Source: Peterkaempfera sp044755465 (GTDB lineage: Bacteria > Actinomycetota > Actinomycetes > Streptomycetales > Streptomycetaceae). Taken from it: 64,000 bases of DNA. Location: assembly GCF_044755465.1 (NCBI RefSeq), contig NZ_JBIVRB010000001.1, forward strand, positions 434,001-498,000. Reading direction: 5' to 3'. Shown here piece after piece: positions 42,625-51,125 of this stretch. The notes under the pieces are model-generated. The model worked only from the letters and a program-made list of their open reading frames with translations, made no database searches and was not told the DNA's origin. Both the position numbers and the translations under genes were made by a program. The stretch's first letter is position 1. Each line of letters starts with the position of its first letter.

Positions 42625-43097
42625 GGTGCCTCCGCCTCATCGTGGAGGCCCTGGGCAATCTGCCGCAGGGCCGGCAGCGCGGCGGCCAGGGCCGCCCGGT
42701 CCGCCTCGGACAGCAGGGCCACCTGCTCGCCGATCAGCGCGGTGCGCCCGTCCTCCCAGGCGCGGAGCCTGGCCACGGCCTCGGGGGTGGGCCGCAGCAG
42801 TGCCGCCCGGCGGTCCGCCGGGTCGGTCTCGCGGATCAGCAGCCCGGCCGAGACCAGCTGGTTGACCAGCGTGGAGACCGAGTTGCCCGCCAGCCGCAGC
42901 TCCCTGGCCGCTGCGGAGACCCGCACCCCCGGCCGCGTCTCGACCAGGCGCAGCAGCTCCACCTGGGCGCCGCGCAGCGGTGACCCGGTCAGCCCGCGCC
43001 GCAGCCGGCGCCGGACCAGGCGCTGGATGCCGACGAGGACCCCGGACAGCTCGCTGGGGAGATCGGACGGCTTGCTGGGGAGGTCGGCTCGGTCCAC
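42621..43097 (-). CDS. MarR-family regulator of the ABC transporter
   Basis: 158 residues from GTG 43097. The winged helix reads VSAAARELRLAGNSVSTLVN and LLIRETDPADRRAALLRPTP, the latter the DxRxx wing of MarR proteins. First gene of the operon with the drug-type ABC transporter. A palindrome just upstream is the probable autoregulatory site. Confidence 0.93.
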   Translation of the reverse strand: MDRADLPSKPSDLPSELSGVLVGIQRLVRRRLRRGLTGSPLRGAQVELLRLVETRPGVRVSAAARELRLAGNSVSTLVNQLVSAGLLIRETDPADRRAALLRPTPEAVARLRAWEDGRTALIGEQVALLSEADRAALAAALPALRQIAQGLHDEAEAP

Positions 43098-43104
43098 CCC
43101 TGAA

Positions 43105-43128
43105 TTTTACCTCTCACTGAGAGGCAAT
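43105..43128 (-). promoter_or_regulatory. MarR operator/promoter: CCTCTC-ACT-GAGAGG with TAAAAT
   Basis: The perfect 6-bp inverted repeat CCTCTC/GAGAGG (43110-43124) directly precedes a TAAAAT -10 element on the minus strand, 8-13 bp before the MarR start codon. The repressor would block this promoter. Confidence 0.75.
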
Positions 43129-43169
43129 CACAGGGCGCGGACCACCGCTCAGCCCTCGCTCGGTGCCGC

Positions 43170-46100
43170 TCAGTGCCCCTCGGACAGCGGTGAGCCGATC
43201 TTCCCCAGCAGGTCCACGATCCGCGCCTGGACGTCCTCGCTGGTGGAGCGCTCGGCGAGGAAGAGCACGGTCTCGCCGGTCCGCAGCCGGGGCAGCTCCT
43301 GCGGGTCGATGTCGGCCGAGGTGTAGACGACCAGCGGGGTGCGGTGCAGCCGGTCGTTGGCGCGCAGCCAGTCCACGATGCCGACCCGGCGGCGGCGGAC
43401 CAGCATCAGGTCCATCACCACCAGATTGGGCTGCACACTGCTGGCCCGTGACACCGCGTCACTCTCCGAGGCGGCGTGCTCCACATGCATCCCGCGCCGC
43501 TCCAGGCTGGAGCTGAACGCGGTCGCGATCTCGGCGGCGGCCTCGACCAGCAGCACCCGGGGCGCGTGGCTCTCGCTGTCGCGCGGCGAGAGCGCCCGCA
43601 GCAGCACCGCCGGATCGGCCCCGTACGCGGCCTCCCGGGTGGCCTGCCCCAGCCCGGCCGTCACCAGCACCGGCACCCGGGCGTTGACGGCCGCCGTCCG
43701 CAGCGACTGGAGGGCCGTACGGGTGATCGGGCCGGTCAGCGGGTCGACGAACAGCGCCGCCGGGTCCGCGCCGACCTGTGCGTCCACCTCCTCGCGGGAG
43801 CGGACGATCACCGGGCGGTAGCCGCGGTCCTTCAGCGCCTGCTTGGTGGACGGGTCGGGCTCCGGCCACACCAGCAGCCGGCGCGGCGCCGCCGCCGCGC
43901 CGCCGGGCGGGCCGTCGGGGGCGGCCTCCGGGGCGCCGGTCGCGAGCAGGCCCGCGCCGTCGGTTTCGTCGGTGCCGGTGAGCGGGGGGACGGCGATCGG
44001 GTGCGGCGGGGTGGGCGGGCCGGGGACAGCGGGTGCGGTGGGTGGGCCGGGGACAGCGGGCGCGGGTTCAGGCACGGGCACGGGCGCGGGCGTGGTGGGG
44101 GCGGGGCCCAGTGCCAGGGGCGCCTGGTCGCGTACGGGGGCGGGCGCGCTGCCGGGCGCGCCGTCCGGGACCGGGACGCCACTGCCGGGCGGTACGGCGC
44201 CGGGCAGGCCGCCGGGGCCGACCACGAAGGGGCCGGCCGGCTCCGGCCGGGCGGGCTCCAGCGCGATCGGGCCACCGCCGGCCGGCCGCGCCGGGGCGGG
44301 GGCGGCGGGCTCCAGCGCCGCCGGGCCCGCAGCGGCCTGGGCGTCGTCGGCCGGGGGCACGGCCAGCCGCCGCCGCCGACCGGTCGGCGGCGGCACCGGG
44401 GCCACCGGCGCGGGCGGCACCGGGCCGGCCGGGGGCAGCGCGTTCTCCAGGCCGGGGTAGACCGGCACTCCGGCGAACGGGTTCTCCAGCGGCGGGGCGG
44501 CCACGCCGGGCGGGGGCGCGGGGGCGGGCGCGGCGTCCAGCGCGAGCGGCCCGGCGGGCTCGTACGGGCCGGATTCATAGGGGCCGGACTCGTACGGGCC
44601 GGATTCATAGGGGCCGGACTCGTACGACGCGGACTCCTCCCGCGCCGGGCGGGCCCGGTGCCGCCGCTGGCCGCCGCCCTCGGGCGGCGCGGGCTCTCCG
44701 GCCGGGCCCCCCGGCCGGGGCTCGTCGGCCGGGGTCCGCTGCCGTGGCGGCCGGGGGCCCTCCGCCGCCGCCGGGGCGGCGGACGGGCCGGGCCCCAGGG
44801 CGATCGGCCCGCGCGCGGCGGGCGGCGCCTCGGCCGGCCGGTCCTCGGCGGGCGCGGCCACGGCGGGCCGCTTCTCGCCCGAGGCGCCCTGGCCGGCGCC
44901 GTCCTTGCTCGCGCCGTCCTTGGCCGCGCTGTTCCTGGCCGCGGTGTCCCTGACTGGGCTGCCCTTGGCCGCGCCGTCCTCGGTCGGGCTGCCCTCGGTC
45001 GGGATGCCCTTGCCGGGGGCGTCCTTGCCCGGCGGGGCGTCCTCCTCGGAGCGGCGGGCCGCCGGCAGGGCCGGGATGCCGTCCGGCAGCTCGGGCAGCA
45101 CCGCCGTGTCGCTCTCGCGCGGGGCGTCGCGCCGCCCGGCCGCGCCCGCCCGCTCGGCGGCGGCCCGAGCCGCCACCGGGTCGAGCGGCAGCTCCACCAC
45201 ATAGGTGGTGCCCTTGCCGTCCGGCAGCCGGTGCGACTGGAGCACCCCGCCGTGCCGCTCCACCACGCCGCGCGCGATCGGCAGATGGACGGGGCTGCCG
45301 CCGTTGCCGTCGCCGCGCACCTCGATCCGGGCCACGTCACCGCGCTGGGCGGCGGCCATCACCACCACGGGGGCGCTCTTGGCGGCCGGGGGCAGCGCGG
45401 GAGCGCCGTACGGGGCGGGGGCGGGCCGGGGCGCGCCCTCGGCGTCGTCCGGCGACAGGGCGATCCCGCTGACGTCCGCGACCAGGTGGGCGAGCGCCTG
45501 GGTGAGCCGCTTGGCGTCGGCGACCACCTCGACCGGCGCGGCGTGCAGCGAGATCCGCACCCGGTCCGCGCCGATCAGCTCGGCGGCGGCGGCCACGGCG
45601 CGCTGGACGACCTTCTCCAGGTCCTCCGGCTTGCGGTCCAGGGCGTCCTGGCCGCCCTCGGCCGCCGCTTCGAAGCGCTGGTAGGACAGCACGCCGTCGA
45701 CCAGCCGGGAGAAGCGGGCGCACTCGTCCGCGAGCCGGCGCAGCGTCCAGTTGGCCTCCGGCCAGAGCTGCCCGGCGGGGTCGGCGGCCAGCCCGTCGAT
45801 CCGGCTGCGGAGCCGGTCGAGCGGGCCGCGCAGCTCGTCCTCCAGCACGGCGGTCAGATGGCGGCCCCGGGCGGCGAGCGCCAGCTCCTTCGTCCGGTCG
45901 GTGAAGGTCATCACCGCGCCGACCAGCTGCTCGCCGTCGCGGACGGGTGCGGTGGTCAGGTCCACCGTCACCGAGCGGCCGTCCTTGCGCCACAGCACGG
46001 TGCCGCGCACCCGGTGCTTGCGGCCGGAGACCAGGGTGTCGGCGAGCGGGGACTCCTCGGCGGCCAGCGCGGTGCCGTCCGCGCGCGAGTGCTGGATCAG

Positions 46101-46760
46101 CGGGTGCAGCTCGCGGCCGCCCAACTCGCTGGCCCGGAAGCCCAGGATGTGCGCGGCGGCCGGGTTGACCAGCACCACGCGGCCCTCCAGGTCCACGCCG
46201 ACGATGCCCTCGGCGGCGGCGCGCAGGATCATTTCGGTCTGCTTGTGCTGGCGGCGCAGCTCGGCCTCGACGTCCAGCCGGTCGGAGAGGTCCCGGACCA
46301 GGATGAGCAGCAGCTCGCGGGCGCTGCTCTCCGGCCCGGGGCTGCCGTAGCTGCTGCGGTAGGCGTCGAACGGGACGAGCGGGGAGAGGGAGTACTGCGC
46401 GCCCTCGTCCTCGAAGTCGTTGCTGGAGACCTCGACCGGGAAGGTGGTCCCGTCGGTCCGATGGGCGGTCATCCGCACCGGCCGGTCGGCGCTCTGCCGC
46501 TCCTTGGGGGCGGGGCGCATCGAACCGGGGATGCGGCTGGGGTCGAACTCGGGCAGCAGACCGAGTACGCCCATGCCGACCAGTGAGGTCCCGGGCGCCT
46601 GGAGGCTCTCCACGGCAGCGGTGTTGGCGTCCACGACCGTGCCGTTGCTGTTCACCAGCAGCAGGGCGTCGGGAAGGGCGTCGAGTATCGCTGCGAGGCG
46701 AGCAGCGCCTCGGGTCGGCCTGCTGCTCACGTCGAGGGGTCCTCCTCTGGCTGAACTCAT
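43170..46760 (-). CDS. very large PAS-PAS-degenerate kinase-REC hybrid sensor
   Basis: 1196 residues. PAS1 about 20-130, PAS2 about 170-290, then a dimerisation helix reading VLEDELRGPLDRL, where the usual S-H-E-L-R-x-P-L histidine is Asp. The ATPase domain has a poor N-box (QALAHLVADV) but a good terminal block (GTTYVVELPL). A Pro/Ala-rich linker of about 400 residues contains a tandem YESGP repeat (DNA about 44560-44625). Two receiver-like domains end the protein; the last has VVMDLML with the phosphoryl Asp but lacks the usual acidic pair and Lys. Probably a non-catalytic scaffold or a target of another kinase. Confidence 0.85.
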   Translation of the reverse strand: MSSARGGPLDVSSRPTRGAARLAAILDALPDALLLVNSNGTVVDANTAAVESLQAPGTSLVGMGVLGLLPEFDPSRIPGSMRPAPKERQSADRPVRMTAHRTDGTTFPVEVSSNDFEDEGAQYSLSPLVPFDAYRSSYGSPGPESSARELLLILVRDLSDRLDVEAELRRQHKQTEMILRAAAEGIVGVDLEGRVVLVNPAAAHILGFRASELGGRELHPLIQHSRADGTALAAEESPLADTLVSGRKHRVRGTVLWRKDGRSVTVDLTTAPVRDGEQLVGAVMTFTDRTKELALAARGRHLTAVLEDELRGPLDRLRSRIDGLAADPAGQLWPEANWTLRRLADECARFSRLVDGVLSYQRFEAAAEGGQDALDRKPEDLEKVVQRAVAAAAELIGADRVRISLHAAPVEVVADAKRLTQALAHLVADVSGIALSPDDAEGAPRPAPAPYGAPALPPAAKSAPVVVMAAAQRGDVARIEVRGDGNGGSPVHLPIARGVVERHGGVLQSHRLPDGKGTTYVVELPLDPVAARAAAERAGAAGRRDAPRESDTAVLPELPDGIPALPAARRSEEDAPPGKDAPGKGIPTEGSPTEDGAAKGSPVRDTAARNSAAKDGASKDGAGQGASGEKRPAVAAPAEDRPAEAPPAARGPIALGPGPSAAPAAAEGPRPPRQRTPADEPRPGGPAGEPAPPEGGGQRRHRARPAREESASYESGPYESGPYESGPYESGPYEPAGPLALDAAPAPAPPPGVAAPPLENPFAGVPVYPGLENALPPAGPVPPAPVAPVPPPTGRRRRLAVPPADDAQAAAGPAALEPAAPAPARPAGGGPIALEPARPEPAGPFVVGPGGLPGAVPPGSGVPVPDGAPGSAPAPVRDQAPLALGPAPTTPAPVPVPEPAPAVPGPPTAPAVPGPPTPPHPIAVPPLTGTDETDGAGLLATGAPEAAPDGPPGGAAAAPRRLLVWPEPDPSTKQALKDRGYRPVIVRSREEVDAQVGADPAALFVDPLTGPITRTALQSLRTAAVNARVPVLVTAGLGQATREAAYGADPAVLLRALSPRDSESHAPRVLLVEAAAEIATAFSSSLERRGMHVEHAASESDAVSRASSVQPNLVVMDLMLVRRRRVGIVDWLRANDRLHRTPLVVYTSADIDPQELPRLRTGETVLFLAERSTSEDVQARIVDLLGKIGSPLSEGH

Positions 46761-46940
46761 GCTGTGCCGCGGTGTCCCTGCACCGCACCCCGGGGCATGC
46801 TTCCCAGAACTATCGCATTGTTTTTGCGGTTCCGACGACCCGCCTAGTAACGTTGACGGCGGTTGGTCACAGCCCGGTAGGCTGTGACATCATCCATGCA
46901 CGTGGTTCACGGCACAACAAGTGCTGCGGGCCGTGCTGCT

Positions 46941-47031
46941 GGAGGCTTCGCCTAGTCTGGTCTATGGCGCCGCACTGCTAATGCGGTTTGGGCCTTAAAG
47001 CCCATCCGGGGTTCAAATCCCCGAGCCTCCG
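46941..47031 (+). tRNA. tRNA-Ser (anticodon GCU)
   Basis: GGAGGCT pairs with AGCCTCC, discriminator G. The anticodon stem CCGCA/TGCGG encloses CTGCTAA, anticodon GCT. A long class-II variable arm is present. Confidence 0.97.
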
Positions 47032-47040
47032 CACTTCGGG

Positions 47041-47074
47041 GACAGCCCCGCCGACTCCGGTCGGCGGGGCTGTC
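47041..47074 (+). terminator. terminator after tRNA-Ser(GCU)
   Basis: A perfect 14-bp stem (GACAGCCCCGCCGA with its complement) and a 6-nt loop, followed by GTCGTT. Confidence 0.88.
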
Positions 47075-47233
47075 GTCGTTCCGGGGGCCGTCGGCCGGGG
47101 CTGTTCGCTGTGGGCGAACGGCTGGGGTGAACGGTCGGGGCGGCGCTCCGGGGAGATATCCGATTTCACCCCCGGCCGGTGGTCATGTAATGTTGTCCCC
47201 GCAACACCGCAGGGGTCGCAAGATCACCTGAGG

Positions 47234-47306
47234 GCGCTCGTAGCTCAACGGATAGAGCATTTGACTACGGATCAAAAGGTTGCAGGTTCGAATCCTGCCG
47301 AGCGCA
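47234..47306 (+). tRNA. tRNA-Arg (anticodon ACG), copy 1
   Basis: GCGCTCG pairs with CGAGCGC, discriminator A. Anticodon loop CTACGGA gives ACG. T arm GGTTCGAATCC. Identical to the copy at 47467. Confidence 0.97.
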
Positions 47307-47313
47307 CAGCAGC

Positions 47314-47340
47314 GAGGCCCCGGGCAGAGCCCGGGGCCTC
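47314..47340 (+). terminator. terminator after tRNA-Arg copy 1
   Basis: A 12-bp perfect stem GAGGCCCCGGGC / GCCCGGGGCCTC with loop AGA. Confidence 0.85.
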
Positions 47341-47466
47341 GTCCGTTTTCCGAGGTCGGAGCGGTCGGGCCACGGCGGCCGGGGCACCGTGCCGTGGTCG
47401 GGTCGGCCGCCGGGATCGGGTAGGGTTGTTCCCGCAGGACCGCAGGGGTCGCAAGGCCACCTGAGG

Positions 47467-47539
47467 GCGCTCGTAGCTCAACGGATAGAGCATTTGACTA
47501 CGGATCAAAAGGTTGCAGGTTCGAATCCTGCCGAGCGCA
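47467..47539 (+). tRNA. tRNA-Arg (anticodon ACG), copy 2
   Basis: Same 73-nt sequence as copy 1. The upstream CCGCAGGGGTCGCAAG and the downstream terminator are duplicated with it, so the unit of duplication is about 150 bp with a 233-bp period. Confidence 0.97.
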
Positions 47540-47546
47540 CAGCAGC

Positions 47547-47573
47547 GAGGCCCCGGGCAGAGCCCGGGGCCTC
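47547..47573 (+). terminator. terminator after tRNA-Arg copy 2
   Basis: Identical 12-bp stem hairpin to that after copy 1. Confidence 0.85.
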
Positions 47574-47579
47574 GCTTCG

Positions 47580-47660
47580 TTGCCGGTCCCGTCCGTTTGC
47601 CGGTCCCGTCCGTTTGCCGGTCCCGTCCGCTTGTCAGGCCCGCTCGACTGTCAGGCCCGC
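47580..47660. repeat. short tandem repeats next to flavohaemoglobin 3' end
   Basis: Three copies of a 17-bp unit containing CCGGTCCCGTCCG (about 47582-47633) are followed by two copies of TGTCAGGCCCGCTCG. The last copy runs into the stop codon region of the gene ending at 47651. Confidence 0.75.
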
Positions 47661-48862
47661 TCGTCGCCACCCAGCTGGGCGGCGTTGATCCAGTGCACTT
47701 CCGGCCGGGCCAGGAACCACTCGGCCGGGGTGAGCGGTCGGCTCTGGTCCCCGAGGTCCGGCAGCGGGTCGTGATGGATCAGCTTCTCGTCGGCGCCGCG
47801 TGTGCGGAGCAGCCGGACCAGCTCGCCGACCATGCCCGGCGGCCCGCTGAGGTGGATGTCGTACCCGGCCCAGCTGCCGCGCTCGATCAGCCCATTGCGC
47901 AGCAGCAGCGCCGCCTCGTCGCGGGAGGCGCCGTCCTCCGGGGCGGCGAGCACCACCTCCAGCCACGGGTGGCGGTCCACCAGCTCCCGTACCCGGTCCA
48001 GGTCGTACAGGTCCGCGTCGCTGCGCGCGCCCAGGAAGACCACCGCCGGCCGGGGGCGCTCGGCCACCTGTTCGACCAGGGCCCCGATCTGGCTCCAGCC
48101 GGTGCCGCCCGCCACCGCCAGCAGCGGCCGGGGGGACTCGCGGTCCAGTAAGGAGCTGCCCATTGGGGCGCCGAGCCGCAGGGACTCGCCCTCCGTCACG
48201 CCGTCCACCAGCGCGGTGCTCAGCAGCCCGCCGGGGACGCGCCGGACGTGGATGTCCACGGTGCCGTCGGCGCGCGGCGCGTTGGCGATCGAGTACGGCC
48301 GCCACACCCGGGCCGCGCGCGGGGAGCAGACGCTGAGGTACTGGCCGGGGGTGAAGGGGTACGGCCGACCGGGGTCCAGGGTGAGCACCACCAGGTCGGC
48401 CGAGGCGCGGCGGCGGTGGGTGATCCGCGCGTCCCACCAGGCGGGCTGCTCGGTCTCGGCCTGCCGGGCGGCGTCCGTCATGGCCTGCGAGATCACCGCG
48501 TACGCCTCGGACCACGCCTTCTCGACCTCGGGGTTCCACGCCTGGCCGGAGAAGTGCTTGAGCGCGGCGATCAGGCTGGCGCCCACCGCGGGGTAGTGCT
48601 CGGGCAGGGCCTCGAACTTGCGGTGGTCGCGGCCGAGCGCGGCGAGGTAGGCGGTGAGCCGCTCGGGTTTCTCAAGGCGCAGCACCAGTTGGGTGAGGGC
48701 TGCGAAGAGTCGGTCGCGCTGTTCCGCCATGTCGTCGGGGAAGAGCGCGCGGACGCCTGGATTGTGTGCGAACAGGTGGGCGTAGAAGTACTTGGCCACG
48801 TGGTCGGCTCGGCGCTCGACGACGGCGAAGCTGTCGCGGAGGACCGCAGGGTCGAAGGCCAC
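47651..48862 (-). CDS. hmp: flavohaemoglobin (nitric oxide dioxygenase)
   Basis: 403 residues. Globin domain 1-140 with B10 Tyr region VAKYFYAHLF and proximal His in LGRDHRKFEALPEHYPAVG. An FAD domain follows with RPYSIANAP and GQYLSV, then an NAD domain with AGGTGWSQIG. Converts NO to nitrate with O2 and NADH. It starts 11 bp after the stop of the single-domain globin gene, so they are cotranscribed. The FAD motif and overall length are normal. Confidence 0.95.
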   Translation of the reverse strand: MAFDPAVLRDSFAVVERRADHVAKYFYAHLFAHNPGVRALFPDDMAEQRDRLFAALTQLVLRLEKPERLTAYLAALGRDHRKFEALPEHYPAVGASLIAALKHFSGQAWNPEVEKAWSEAYAVISQAMTDAARQAETEQPAWWDARITHRRRASADLVVLTLDPGRPYPFTPGQYLSVCSPRAARVWRPYSIANAPRADGTVDIHVRRVPGGLLSTALVDGVTEGESLRLGAPMGSSLLDRESPRPLLAVAGGTGWSQIGALVEQVAERPRPAVVFLGARSDADLYDLDRVRELVDRHPWLEVVLAAPEDGASRDEAALLLRNGLIERGSWAGYDIHLSGPPGMVGELVRLLRTRGADEKLIHHDPLPDLGDQSRPLTPAEWFLARPEVHWINAAQLGGDERA

Positions 48863-48873
48863 GGGCGGTGGCC

Positions 48874-49302
48874 TCAGCCGACCGGGATCGGATCGCCGGC
48901 GGCAGCGGCGGCGTCGATCATGGTTGAGCTGATCACCGCGTAGGCGGCGGCCCAGGACGCCTCCACCTCCGGGGTCCAGGCGTCGCCCGCGAAGTGCTCC
49001 AGGGTGGCGATCAGGCTGGCGCCGACGGCCGGATAGTGCGCGGGCAGGGCGCCGTAGCCGGCGTGGCGGCGGCCCAGGTTCTGCAGCATGCCGACCAGGG
49101 TCGGCGTGTCCTCCAGGTTGGAGACCACGGCGCCCAGCGCGGCCCAGAGGCGGTCCCGCTGCTCGTCCAGGTGCTCCGCGAACAGGCCGCGGACCTCCGG
49201 GTGGTGCTCGAAGAGGTGGTCGTAGAAGTAGGCGGTCACGTCGGTGCCGTGCGGCTGGACGGCCGAAAAGCTGCTCTTGATGAGTGCTGGGTCCATGGTC
49301 AC
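48874..49302 (-). CDS. single-domain globin of flavohaemoglobin type
   Basis: 142 residues from GTG 49302 (or ATG 49296). It matches the globin domain of the next gene closely, including proximal His in LGRRHAGYGALPAHYPAVG and VTAYFYDHLFEHHPEVRGLF. It lacks a reductase domain. It probably arose by duplication of that domain and works in O2 or NO handling together with the flavohaemoglobin. Confidence 0.93.
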   Translation of the reverse strand: MTMDPALIKSSFSAVQPHGTDVTAYFYDHLFEHHPEVRGLFAEHLDEQRDRLWAALGAVVSNLEDTPTLVGMLQNLGRRHAGYGALPAHYPAVGASLIATLEHFAGDAWTPEVEASWAAAYAVISSTMIDAAAAAGDPIPVG

Positions 49303-49343
49303 GGGGTCCGACTGTATCGACGCGGTGACTCTGCGAACAGGTT

Positions 49344-49360
49344 TGGCTGATGATCAGTCA
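49344..49360. promoter_or_regulatory. palindrome TGGCTGATGATCAGTCA upstream of the globin operon
   Basis: Eight-base arms around one central base, with one mismatch, about 42 bp before the globin start. On the minus strand it overlaps TTGACT, suitable as a -35. Candidate operator for an NO- or redox-responsive regulator; it does not clearly match the known NsrR consensus. Confidence 0.5.
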
Positions 49361-49533
49361 AAAATGGCTCTGTACAGTCATATTCGGACAATGCTTTGCC
49401 AGTTTGAGGTTGAACTGCGGACGACCCGGTGATGCACGCCGGTCCGACTTCATCCGGACGCCCGTTTCGGGGAGGATGTCCGTCGGCCGGGCGCTCGGAC
49501 CATGGCCGCCCCCGCAGAAACGGAGTAGTCACG

Positions 49534-49974
49534 GTGAAGGGTTTCCGCAGCTTCCTGCTGCGCGGCAATGTGGTCGACCTGGCGGTCGGCATCGTCATCG
49601 GCGCCGCGTTCACCGCCGTGGTCAACGGCTTCGTCACCGCCTTCCTCACCCCGCTGATGGGCCTGGCCACCGGCACGGTGGGCGACTACAGCAAGAAGAC
49701 CTTCTCGGTGGCCGGCACCACCTTCCCCTTCGGTGCCTTCCTCAACGCGGCGATCAGCTTCCTGCTGATCTCGGCCGTCATCTACTTCCTGGTGGTGCTG
49801 CCGGTCAGCAAGCTGCACGCCCGCTTCCTGCCGCAGAAGGACCTGGCGGAGCCGAAGGTCGACTGCCCCGAGTGCCTGAGCTCCATCCCGGCCGCCGCCA
49901 CCCGCTGCGCCTTCTGCACCGCCGTGGTGGGCGAGCGGGCGGTCCTCCCCGGCCAGGCGCACAAGCATGGCTGA
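49534..49974 (+). CDS. mscL: large-conductance mechanosensitive channel
   Basis: 146 residues from GTG 49534 with GGAG 8 nt upstream. The N-terminal amphipathic helix and first pore helix read GFRSFLLRGNVVDLAVGIVI; the second membrane helix is FLLISAVIYFLVVLPVSKL. The C-terminus carries a four-Cys segment (CPECLSSIPAAATRCAFC) that looks like a zinc ribbon, an addition seen in actinomycete MscL proteins. Opens under membrane tension to release osmolytes. Confidence 0.95.
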   Translation: MKGFRSFLLRGNVVDLAVGIVIGAAFTAVVNGFVTAFLTPLMGLATGTVGDYSKKTFSVAGTTFPFGAFLNAAISFLLISAVIYFLVVLPVSKLHARFLPQKDLAEPKVDCPECLSSIPAAATRCAFCTAVVGERAVLPGQAHKHG

Positions 49975-50620
49975 CCTGCTGCTTTACACCCGGACCACCG
50001 ACTACCGGCACGACTCCATACCCGACGGCGTACGGGCACTGCGCGAGCTGGCCGCCGACCACGGCCTGACCGTGGAGGCCACCGAGGACCCGGCGGCCTT
50101 CCGGCCGGAACGGCTGGCCGGCTGCGGCGCCGTGGTCTTCCTCTCCACCAGCGGCGAGGTGCTGGACGAGCCGGGGCGGGCGGCGCTGCGGCAGTACGTC
50201 GGCTCCGGCGGCGGCTTCGTCGGCATCCACGCCGCCACCACCTGCGAGACCGGCTGGGACTGGTACGGCGGCCTGGTCGGCGCCCGCTTCGCCGGGCACC
50301 CGGAGATCCAGCCCGCCACCCTGCACGTCGAGGACGGCGACCACCCCGCCACCGCCCACCTCCCGGCCGGCCTGCCGTGGACCGACGAGTGGTACGACTT
50401 CCACACCCCGCCCAGGGCCGCAGGCGTCCGGGTGCTGCTCACCGTCGACGAGTCCAGCTACCAGGGCGGCTCGATGGGCGCGGACCACCCCATCGCCTGG
50501 TGCGCCGAATACGCCGGCGGCCGCTCCTTCTACACCGCCCTCGGCCACTCCCCCGCCCACTACTCCGACGCCTCCTTCCGCCAACACCTCTGGGGCGGCA
50601 TCCACTACGCCCTCGGCTGA
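49967..50620 (+). CDS. ThuA-domain protein
   Basis: 217 residues, overlapping mscL by 8 bp. The ThuA/glutamine-amidotransferase-like fold is seen in YTRTTDYRHDSIPDGVRALR, FLSTSGEVL, GGGFVGIHAATTCE, the acidic EWYDFH and a terminal GHSPAHYSD. ThuA proteins are linked to trehalose or other sugar use. Context gives no specific substrate. Confidence 0.9.
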   Translation: MADLLLYTRTTDYRHDSIPDGVRALRELAADHGLTVEATEDPAAFRPERLAGCGAVVFLSTSGEVLDEPGRAALRQYVGSGGGFVGIHAATTCETGWDWYGGLVGARFAGHPEIQPATLHVEDGDHPATAHLPAGLPWTDEWYDFHTPPRAAGVRVLLTVDESSYQGGSMGADHPIAWCAEYAGGRSFYTALGHSPAHYSDASFRQHLWGGIHYALG

Positions 50621-50659
50621 GCGGTCGCCCTGCGTCCCCGGGCCGTGCCCCCCACCCGG

Positions 50660-51110
50660 GGCGCGGGGGAGCGGGGTTGCTCGCGCAGTTCCTCGCGCCC
50701 CTGGAGTCCCCTACGTGTCCGGGTTGCTTGGCGCCCCNNNNNNNNNNNNNNNNNNNNNNNNNNNNNNNNNNNNNNNNNNNNNNNNNNNNNNNNNNNNNNN
50801 NNNNNNNNNNNNNNNNNNNNNNNNNNNNNNNNNNNCCGCCAGGGGCGCGGGGAACTGCGCGCCCAGCCACCCGTGGAGCCGCAGCCGTAAGCACGCCAGA
50901 TCCCGTGCACAGCTGTCCCCCGCGTGCGAGGTGCCGTCCCGCCAGGGGCGCGGGGAACTGCGCGCCCAGCCACCCGTGGAGCCGCAGCCGTAAGCACGCC
51001 AGATCCCGTGCACAGCTGTCCCCCGCGTGCGAGGCGCCGCCCCGCCAGGGGCGCGGGGAACTGCGCGAACAACCACCCCCGGAGCCGCAGCCGCAAGCAC
51101 CCGTAGCCCG
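50660..51110. repeat. 103-bp tandem repeats with an assembly gap
   Basis: This 505-bp gap between convergent genes holds no gene. Copies starting at 50838, 50941 and 51044 have a 103-bp period; the unit contains GCCAGGGGCGCGGGGAACTG. Bases 50738-50835 are N. On the other side of the N run (about 50675-50705) an inverted relative of the unit appears (TCGCGCAGTTCCTCGCGCC), so the full structure is probably a larger inverted arrangement. The GGGGCGCGGGGAACTGCGCG core is a widespread streptomycete intergenic repeat. Confidence 0.9.
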
Positions 51111-51125
51111 AGCCGCCCCGGCCCG

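Noticed and set aside
43476..46586. 1036-codon open frame on the plus strand
   Set aside because: Antisense to the large hybrid sensor gene; Gly/Arg-rich shadow.
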